Shown here: in pieces, positions 56,548-64,000 of the stretch
Numbering within the stretch: the first letter of the stretch is position 1
How the letters are laid out: each line of letters opens with the position of its first letter
Source of the DNA: Fallopia convolvulus
Lineage: Eukaryota > Streptophyta > Magnoliopsida > Caryophyllales > Polygonaceae
NCBI GenBank assembly: GCA_964016875.1
Contig: OZ024735.1
Location: 13,927,699-13,991,698, forward strand
DNA: 64,000 nt
Reading direction: 5' to 3'
The notes under the pieces: generated by a model
What the model was told of the DNA's origin: nothing
The model's input: only the letters and a program-made list of their open reading frames with translations
Databases searched by the model: none
Made by a program: the position numbers and the translations under genes

Positions 56548-57119
56548 TTATGCATGTGGGGGGCATTTAGTTCTACTAAGATAGCTACGAAGGTATTGTA
56601 TGCGGGATTTTATTGGCCTAGCATTTTTAGGGATGTTAATGGTTTTTATAAATCTTGTGACCGATGTCAAAAGGTTGGGTATAAGTCCCAAAAGAATGAG
56701 ATGCCGCGGTCTCCTATGATTTTCTGTGAAATATTTGATGTATGGGGCATTGACTTTATGGGTCCATTTCCTAATTCATTTTGGAAATTTTATATCTTAC
56801 TAGCGGTGGACTACGTTTTAAAATGGGTGGAAGCGAAGGCCACCAGAACTGATGATTCTCGAGTTGTGACAGATTTCTTAAAGAATCACATTTTCACTAG
56901 ATTTAGAGTCCCTAGAGTTTTGGTTAGTGACAAGGGAAACCTTTTTTTAATAAGGTGTTGAGTATACTTTTGAGGAAATATCATGTCATACACAAGGTGT
57001 CCACAACATACCACCCCCAGACAAATGGACAAACGAAGATATCCAACCGGGAGATCGATTCTATAGTAGAGAAAAGTGTGGCACGAAACAGGAAAGATTA
57101 GAGTGCTTGGCTGGATGAT
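56548..57119 (+). pseudogene. Integrase of the old Athila element
   Basis: It resumes the Athila pol after the hAT. The zinc-binding part is FYKSCDRCQKVG. The catalytic core shows GIDFMGPFPNSF (first D), then VKWVEAKAT-like text, FLKNHIFTRFRVPRVLVSDKG (second D), and in a shifted frame KVSTTYHPQTNGQ, then SNREIDSIVEK (E position). The frame breaks near 56950. The sequence is cut within SAWLDD by LTR element 2 at 57120, so the C-terminus lies beyond the window if it survives. Confidence 0.85.
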
Positions 57120-58418
57120 TAATGTCCGCCTTTTTAGTCATGTTTTTAGGGTGTGTTTTAAGTGTGTTTGAGTCTTTTTCTTTAGTTTTGTACTTTGTTT
57201 TGAGTCGTTTGTGTAAGTTTTCATATTTTCTTGAGATATGGAGTCTACATAAGCTTTGTTGGTGTTTTATAGGTTTTTAGAAGCTATTTGGAGGACTTTT
57301 GAAGAAAGGAGCAAAGCCAATGAAAGATAGCACTCAAGAATGAAGAGAAGATGAAGATTAAGTTCTCAAGTAAAGTCATTGAAGATCAAGTTTGAGCTTG
57401 GAAAGAGATAGAGAAATTCGTTACGAGAACATAGGAAAAAGAATAGAGTCAAACGGAGTTGTAACGAACTCGCTACGCAAGTTTTACTCAAGGCTGTTCG
57501 TAGTGCTGTCACAGCTCGGTACCGAGGTACACAGGTCGGTACCGAGGCATCCCGTGTCATAGCGAAGACCGAGTCGGCGTGTTTAATTGTACTTTTATCC
57601 TATTTTCTTTTATGTTATTAGATAGATTTAAGGGATATATCTTATTAGAAAATTTATTTCCTTATAGATAGATTAGTTTCTCTATGAATACCCTTCTCTA
57701 GCTCTAGTTTTGGGGGGTATACACGACATACGATTGAGGGGTGAAAGAGAGAGAAGAGAGGGGCGAGTTTTGTGGAGGATACTTGGAAGACAAGTTTGTT
57801 TGGATTCAAAGTTGTAAGCTTTCTTTTTAATTTAATTTGGATGTTTGAAATCATGAATTGTGAGTAGTTTTCCTCTCTAAGGTTGGGGTTAAACCCAACA
57901 ATGGTTGTGCATGCTTGTTTATGATCATGTTTTGACTGTTTTTATTGCATGAATCTATTCTCTTGCTCTTAACTCCTTGAAATGAAAGTTGATAGGAATT
58001 TTTCATTCATAGTTGAAGCGAAAGAGGAAACCTTGAATCACAATAGTTCATTTAGGGTTTCCAAGCGAAAGCGGATCTATCCTAGTTGAATTAAGAAAAG
58101 ATAGATAGTAAGTTTATTAATTTAGCGAAAGTTGATTGATTTACTTGCTTAAAGTTATCGAAAGTTAGCACCTTTATGTTATAAAAGCATGATCTTTATG
58201 TTTCATAAACGTTTGTATGCATGATTATTGTTGTGGTGATACCTTTACCTTAGATTTCCTCTCTTATTTGATAAAAACCCTAACTTTGTTGATTACTTGC
58301 GCCCCAAGTAACAAAACTTAGCGCTGACTTTCTCCCTGTGGACGAACTTGACTTCGCTATACACAGCGGGGTCTTGACTACAAATTTATTTGTTGTCGAG
58401 TAAAACCCTTTTTCAACA
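57120..58418 (+). repeat. 5' LTR of element 2
   Basis: Palindrome TCGGTACCGA occurs at 57516 and 57536 (20 bp apart). The 3' LTR has a single copy at 63941. The rest is AT-rich with a TATA-free promoter zone that I cannot define. Confidence 0.85.
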
Positions 58419-58421
58419 AAT

Positions 58422-58439
58422 TGGCACCGTTGCCGGGGA
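58422..58439 (+). promoter_or_regulatory. Primer binding site, tRNA-Asp type (element 2)
   Basis: TGGCACCGTTGCCGGGGA, three bases after the LTR, differs by one base from the perfect tRNA-Asp complement found in element 1. Confidence 0.8.
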
Positions 58440-58493
58440 GATTTAAATAATGCCAAGTTTTGTTCTTTGAGCGTTTTTCGGGACTCAGTCGAG

Positions 58494-58725
58494 TCGGTAA
58501 CGACCCCCCTCGGGTCGGTACCGACCCTGTTGCAACCCAGTTTCTATGATTTTTCTGTTTATTTTCTAGGTCACTGTCGAGTCGTTACTGACCCTATCCA
58601 GGTCGATACCGACCCTATCCAAGTCGGTACCGACCTTGTCAATAGGTAGTTACTTCTTTCTTTTAAGTTTCTGTTTTACGGGATCACTCCAGGCTCGATA
58701 CCGACCCTCTGGGCCTCGGTACCGA
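58494..58725. repeat. Phased palindrome arrays in the leader of element 2
   Basis: Decamers start at 58494 and 58515; 58582, 58603 and 58624; 58695 and 58716. Each group has a 21-bp step. They lie in the untranslated leader between the primer site and the gag ATG, where there is no coding constraint. Confidence 0.9.
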
Positions 58726-58881
58726 CCCTCTTTGCGAACCCGCTTTGCTTTTTGATTTCGTATTTGTTTTTGTTTTTGCTTACAGTGTATGCCAGCTAAA
58801 GGACGTTGAATTGTCTCTAATCCAGTAGTAGACTCTAAACCCGAGCGATCCTTCCACCACCGATTAAGAGCTAACAAAGCC

Positions 58882-60230
58882 ATGGCCATGACACTTGAAG
58901 AGATGGCACAACAAATGGTTGCACTCCAAAGGCAGCTCGAGGCCTCAAAACTCAAAAAAACTGCTCTACAGGAGCAACTCAATGCCTATCCAAGGAATTC
59001 TAAACGGTATATGCATCCAGAACTGAGGGTGCCAGAGTCCGCAATTGTGCTTCCGGAGATAGAGAAGACTTTTGAGATTAAGTCTCAATTTATATCCTTA
59101 ATTAAACGGGCTCAGTTTGAAGGGAAACCCACTAAGTGCCCTATGGAACATATTAAAAACTTTCTTGATTTATGTGACACTATTGCTACTGGCGGTGTCT
59201 CTGTAGAATATGTTCTGTTAAAAGCTTTCAGGTGGTCTCTTACAGGAAAGGCCCTGAGGTTGTTAGAGATCTTACCTCCTAAGTCTATCAGGACTTGGAA
59301 GGCTTTCTATGATCAATTTTTAACAAAGTTCTTCCCTTCTACTAAGACAACGGAGTTGAGAAAGCGTATCACCTCCTACCACCAACTGCCTAAGGAGACC
59401 TTTGCAGAGACGTGGGAGAGATTCAAGGAGATGCTCAAAGAGTGCCCTACTCATGGGCAACCACCATATGTGCTCCAGGAAATCTTCTTTCAAGGGATTA
59501 ATGTTGACACAAAGAACCACTTCAACATGCACACTGCTCGCGGTTTTATTGAGATGGATCCCACTGCTGCATGGGAACTGCTGGACAAATTGACCAATTA
59601 CGATGCTATGTATGGGGCCCAGTAGCCACCTCAGCCACAAAAACGTCTTTACATGCCAAATAAAGACGAAGTTGATCTCCAAGTCAAAAATCAGTTTTTA
59701 CAGAATGAGATCAACCGCCTTAAGAAACCGGTAAGTTTTCTGAAAACCTCTCAACCTTGTCAAGAATGTGGCTCTCAAAGCCATAGTACTTCTGCTTGCA
59801 CTAACATTGAGCAGGTAAGGGCCGCTAGGACATACGCTGAAATAAATTATATGAGAGGACAATACAGAAATCCCCCTGCTAATTATGACAGGCCAAACAA
59901 TTATCCAGCTTGGGGAAATCAAAATCAAAATCAGAACTATGCAGCCCCTCCTCCGGATAGACGACCCACATCGTATCGACCTCCAGGCTATCAAGAGCCA
60001 CCATCCTGGGTGCAAGGACTTCAAGAAGGAATCAATGGAGTCCAAGCTAACCTCAATAATCAAATGAAAAGATGGGGTGAGTTCGAGATTTGGAGGAAGA
60101 GCGTTGACTCACAACTAGGTAACCTAGTTGCACAAATTCCGAGGCCGCAAGGGCAACTCTCGAGCCGTCCCGACGAGAACCCTAGAGGACAGATAGCAGC
60201 CGTACACCTCAGGAGCGGAAAGACGCTACC
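58882..60230 (+). CDS. Athila-type gag of element 2 (one in-frame stop)
   Basis: From ATG 58882 the frame is open to 59625, where a single TAG (59623-59625) interrupts it, then continues in the same frame. It runs through a Q-rich head (LEEMAQQMVALQRQLEA), the capsid core (IRTWKAFYDQFLTKFFP, AETWERFKEMLKECPTHG, GFIEMDPTAAWELLDKL), the zinc knuckle CQECGSQSHSTSAC (CX2CX4HX4C, near 59758-59799), and a P/N/Q-rich segment (RPNNYPAWGNQNQNQNY). Only one stop separates it from an intact gag, so this family member was active recently in evolutionary terms. Gag-particle formation and RNA binding are the expected roles. The gag passes without a stop into the protease linker. Element 1's gag is more damaged. 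Confidence 0.85.
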
Positions 60231-61600
60231 AGATTGTGCTGAAGCCAAGGAAAAGGACCCCGGTACTAAAGAAGATGCCACGGCCAAGATCGATAACGTG
60301 CTGAAGAGGGTCGTTATCGAGCCTAAAACACTCGGTACCGATGCTCCAAAGCTCGTTATTGACCCCAACCCAGGTAAGTTATCTACACCGAACCACTCCC
60401 TTAGTCCCAAGCTCGATACCGACCCCACCAGGGTGGGTACCGAACCTTCCACGGCACCGGTCGACCCGATTGTCGACCCGGTAGCGCCACCTCTTGATCT
60501 CACTTTGGTTCCGAGATTGGTGAAGTCTCTCCCCTTCCCTAATAAGAAGTCTAAGGACTCAACAAAATGCAAGTTTAAGCATTTCGTTAAGATTATTCAG
60601 GGTTTAAATATTTCTATACCTTTTACTGACGTCCTTAATGAAATGCCTGCCTATACCAAGTTTTTGAAAGACATCTTAAGCAGGAAAAGGTCCATATTAG
60701 AACTGTCAAGTGAAATCCGATCTATAAAGCTCCCAGAAAAGCTAGGTGATCCAGGTAAGTATGCAATTTCAATTGATATTGGGACTCACCGTTTTAAAGC
60801 TCTCTGTGATCTAGGTGCCAATGTGAGTTTATTATGATTGTCTATCTGGACCAAGGCTAACATGGGACCACTGGAGCTTGTTGATATCAATCTCTACATG
60901 GCGGATGGATCTTCTGTAAAAGCAACTAGAGTCCTTGACAATGTCCCTATCCAAGTCGGAAAATTCTTTGTCCCAAATGTTTTTCTTAGATATGCTAGAA
61001 GACCCTGTGGTGCCAATCATTCTTGGAAGACCATTCTTAGCCACCGCAGGGGCACGCGTAGATGTCAGAAAAGGACTCCTCATGTTTGATATTGGAGAAG
61101 AGAAGGTCGAATTTCATTTCAATTCGCCCATAAGCAAAGTGGCTAGTTGTAGTACTGAGGAGCCTACCGACCCACCATGGCTCGATAAAGACCCCTTCCT
61201 AAGTACAGAAGCGGGCAAATTCAATGGAGACAGGCCTAAAGAGGATCTTACCGACCCCCCATGGGTCGGTAACGACCCTTATCTGAAGGAAAACGAGGTG
61301 GGAGGTGGATCCAGGCACGACATCGAGCCACTTCCCGATCCAGCAGGGTCGTTAACGACCCACATAGCATCGGTAACGAGCCCTTTTCTGCTCGATCAAG
61401 GTAAGTCTTCTTATTCTGATTCAATCAATTCTGGTCATGATCCCTTCTCCTATCCTTGTTCTATATTACATCCTACAGTTAGTACTGTAAAGGAGTCAAA
61501 ACCTCTTGGGTTTTCGGATTTTACTAACCCTATTGTAGGATTACCAAGAATTCTTGTGGAGAATCGAGGGCCAAAATATTCTAAAAAGAAGCTATGATTT
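60231..61600 (+). pseudogene. Linker and aspartic protease of element 2, frame-broken
   Basis: The gag frame runs on through a P/D/T-rich linker whose DNA carries palindrome arrays (60290-60362 and 60413-60443), then the protease: FKALCDLGANVSLL is followed by a TGA at 60835-60837, then a frameshift near 60985. The remainder is PVVPIILGRPFLATAGARVD (from about 61003) and the ORF 60935-61597. It is like element 1's protease but dead. After 61600 no polymerase or integrase appears, only the conserved non-coding tail. The downstream part repeats TDPPWL/VG-type text coded by further palindromes (61265, 61349, 61370). Confidence 0.82.
60290..60443. repeat. Phased palindrome array in the gag-protease linker (element 2)
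   Basis: Decamers (exact or one base off) start at 60290, 60311, 60332 and 60353, then 60413 and 60434, all 21 bp apart within groups. The 4-plus-(2 or 3) layout is the same as in element 1 at 33357-33531. Confidence 0.9.
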
Positions 61601-63543
61601 TTTTCAGGCTAAGTATGGGGTTTCTCTCAAACCCGACATAACTAGATGGATGCCGCCTTGATCCGCTAAGGTAAGTTCTTCGGGCTAACAACGTTAAAAG
61701 TAGCGCTTACGGGTGGCAACCCGCTTTTTGTTTTCGCTTTTAAGTTTTGATTTGTTTTTAGGTTAGATTAGTGTAGTAGGGATAGAAGTTTTTCTAAAGT
61801 GACTCAGGTACAACAAGATAAAGAACGAAGTGCTACATATACCCGGTGTTGAATGCAACAAAGAAGAAATTCGGTGTACAAGCATGCCAAGCTCGTTACC
61901 GACGACCTCTACAGATTGATGAGAAAATTCAACTCCTCAAGTGATCAAAGATTTCAAACAACTTCAGTTTTATTTTGTTAGTTCCATTTTCCTTATCTTC
62001 TTTATTCTTTCTTTGCTTTAAAACAATGAGGACACTATTTGGTTTAAGTATGGGATATGGGAAAAGGAAACTCAGTTTTGTGTCAGTTTTTGTGTCTTTG
62101 TGTGTTGTTTTAGGATTGATAATATTTCACTTAGATGTCGTATGATATGCTTTAACTTGCTTCATCATATAATTTCGTAGCATGTTTGGATGCTTTGCCT
62201 GAATCATGTTGAAAATTGTTTTTATATGGAATATTTAGCATGTGATGAAATTGAGCACATATGATCTTTGGTGGAAGTGACTTTAATCCAACAAAAATTG
62301 CTACCTTGTGAGTTGTTTTTGGCCTTATAGGGAGAACATTAAAAAATCCCTCTTCTTTTCTTGTGTGATTTACTCTCCTTATGCATATTATCTCTTTTCA
62401 TTGATATGGTTATCTATTACTTGAGGCCTTTATGAGATATTAGTTCATTACATGTGAAATCATATGATAGAGAACTTATTTCATTAACCCACTTTTTATC
62501 CTTTCTTTTTACCTACCTTATCATTATCCTCTTTTTGAAGCCAATTTGAGCCTTTAACCCTTTTATTTTTAGCTCTACAAAATTATTCCCTAGCCGATGA
62601 AAGCTTGACCCTATCTGGGGATTAGGACTTAGTGTTGGTTATTGTGATGTTTTTGTTGAGTGAGATTGTTTGGTTCAAGTGTGGGGTAATATGGGTTGAT
62701 GAAAGTGAAAGTCTTGCAGTTTATCATGTAAAAGGAGTTTGGTTCCCTGAATGCACTTACAAAAGAGTTGGAAAAAAAGAAAGAAAAGAAAGGGGAAAAC
62801 AGAAAATTGCTACATCAATACCGACCCTAGTAGGGTCGGTACCGAGCCCCTCAGAGAAAAAAATGCAGATCATGGAAAATCTGAAGAAAAAAAAGCCGAG
62901 AAAGAGTTGAATAATAAAAGTGTGCATGAGCCAAATTTCCTTGTTGTTTTTTAGCAAAGATAGTTGGGATATTAAAGGCGTTGAAGAGTTGAGTATGTGC
63001 ATAAAGAAAAGTGAGTTTGGTTATTTTTTTTGAGAGTTTTGATGTTTTGTGAGTTGTTTGGAGTCTTTGATTCCCGGATATTATTAGCACCACATAGCCA
63101 ACATTTTCCATGCCCATTTGTTATTACCAAGCCCCATTGCAACCCGGCTGAATGGGAACTTCTATGAAGTTTTTCATTGAGCCTAAGTTCTCTTGATGAT
63201 TTTTGCTTGTTTTGACAAGTCTTTGGTGGAGAGTTTGGTGACATAAGTAACAATGGCTATGTTAATTTTTGCATAATAGATTGAGTTGAGAGTTGTTATT
63301 CTAAGCCCAAACACTTGAGAGTTGAGAGAAACACAATACCCTTGTGAGGTTGGATTTTTGGTTGCTTTTGCTTGAGGTTGCTCATATATGTGTGATGATG
63401 TTAGATTCACTTGTCTATTTATTTCTACTCAAAGTTATGATGTTGCTTTTTTATGAAGGCATTGACTTGATATATGTGTTAATGGTTTTGGTTCACGTCT
63501 TGTTGATTGCTTAAGGACAAGCAAGTCTAAGTATGGGGTATTT
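61601..63543 (+). other. 3' non-coding tail of element 2
   Basis: It contains the GCGCTTACGGGTGGCAACCC block (about 61703) and the same conserved sequence blocks as element 1's tail. Palindromes lie at 61893, 62815 (loose) and 62836. There is no third ORF. The ORFs 62632-62954 and their shadows show no recognisable domain. The sequence just before the LTR is TCTAAGTATGGGGTATTT. Confidence 0.65.
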
Positions 63544-64000
63544 TGATGTCCGCTTTTTTAGTCATGTTTTTAGAGTGTGTTTTTAGTGTGTTTGAGTCTT
63601 TTTCTTTAGTTTTGTTTTTTTTGTTTTGAGTCGTTTGTGTAAGTTTTCATATTTTCTTGATATATGGAGTCTACATAAGCTTTGGTGGTGTTTTATAGGT
63701 TTTTAGAAGCTATTTGGAGCACTTTTTAAGAAAGGAGCAAAGCCGGTGAAAGATAGCACTCAAGAATGAAGAGAAGATGAAGATTAAGTGATCAAGTAAA
63801 GTCATTAAGATCAAGTTTGAGCTTGTAAAGAGATAGAGAAATTCGTTACAAGAACATAGGAAAAAGAATCGAGTCAAACGGAGTTGTAACGAACCCGCTA
63901 CGCAAGTTTTACTCAAGGCTGTTCGTAGTGCTGTCACAGCTCGGTACCGAGGCATCCCGTGTCTTAGCGAAGACCGAGTCGGCGTGTTTAATTGTACTTT
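63544..64000 (+). repeat. 3' LTR of element 2, truncated by window end
   Basis: It starts TGATGTCCGC and matches 57120-57590 closely, but with one palindrome unit (20 bp) fewer near 63941. The 3' end and target duplication lie beyond the window. Confidence 0.85.

Larger units (their letters stand above)
57120..64000 (+). mobile_element. Gag-protease LTR retroelement without pol (element 2, incomplete)
   Basis: The 5' LTR is 57120-58418 (starts TAATGTCCGCC, one base off the TGATGTCCGC of its 3' partner; ends CAACA). Primer site TGGCACCGTTGCCGGGGA is at 58422-58439, one mismatch from tRNA-Asp. Gag and protease follow, with no reverse transcriptase, RNase H, integrase or third ORF. The 3' LTR starts at 63544 and runs off the window. 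The target flank on the left is ATGAT (57115-57119). Gag, protease, 3' tail and palindromes are shared with element 1, while LTR sequences are mostly unalike. Confidence 0.88.

Noticed and set aside
62632..62954. ORFs in the tail of element 2 as a counterpart of ORF3
   Set aside because: No similarity to ORF3 of element 1; K-rich low complexity; the region aligns with non-coding tail of element 1.

Overview
This is nuclear DNA of a flowering plant, most likely a eudicot. It is AT-rich, its genes carry spliceosomal GT-AG introns, and it is packed with nested plant transposons (Ty3/Gypsy Athila and Tekay lineages, hAT, MULE, Helitrons, a probable SINE). No bacterial or organellar gene organisation is seen. 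Only two loci look like ordinary host genes: a single-exon five-bladed beta-propeller glycosidase-like gene (14099-15373) and a six-exon vacuolar-type ALMT malate/anion channel gene (19453-22970). Everything else recognisable is mobile DNA at various stages of decay.

Layout. 1-6462 is a reverse-oriented Tekay-type LTR carrying a 1.28-kb MULE-like element (2405-3687) and a small element with Helitron-like hairpin/CTAG ends (5626-6284). 6463-12974 is a badly decayed plus-strand Tekay (chromovirus) body and its 3.16-kb 3' LTR. 12975-23400 is the genic island, with old gag remnants and a 779-bp TIR element just upstream of ALMT. 23401-27932 is a 5'-truncated BED-zinc-finger hAT element. 28488-29630 and 30109-41689 are two related Helitrons in opposite orientation, 3' ends outward; the second has been split by a 10.4-kb LTR retroelement (30165-40604, element 1).

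41690 to the end is an old Athila pol element broken by four later insertions: a solo LTR (45193-47188), a DUF659 hAT (about 49436-56547) which itself contains a second, inverted BED-hAT (50203-55111, intact TIRs and 8-bp target duplication), and a second gag-protease LTR element (57120 to beyond the window, element 2).

The most striking signal is in elements 1 and 2. Both have a tRNA-Asp primer site, gag and an aspartic protease but no reverse transcriptase, RNase H or integrase, so they must borrow these. Both are studded with a self-complementary decamer TCGKTAMCGA, repeatedly arranged in pairs and short arrays with a 20-21 bp centre-to-centre period. The arrays sit in LTRs, gag-protease linker, the third ORF and non-coding tails. 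In both elements the two LTRs differ by exactly one such unit. I know of no description of this phased palindrome system. It is read here by eye and needs a motif scan.

Positions of introns, target duplications and LTR ends were read directly from the sequence. Family names rest on recognised motifs, not on database searches.
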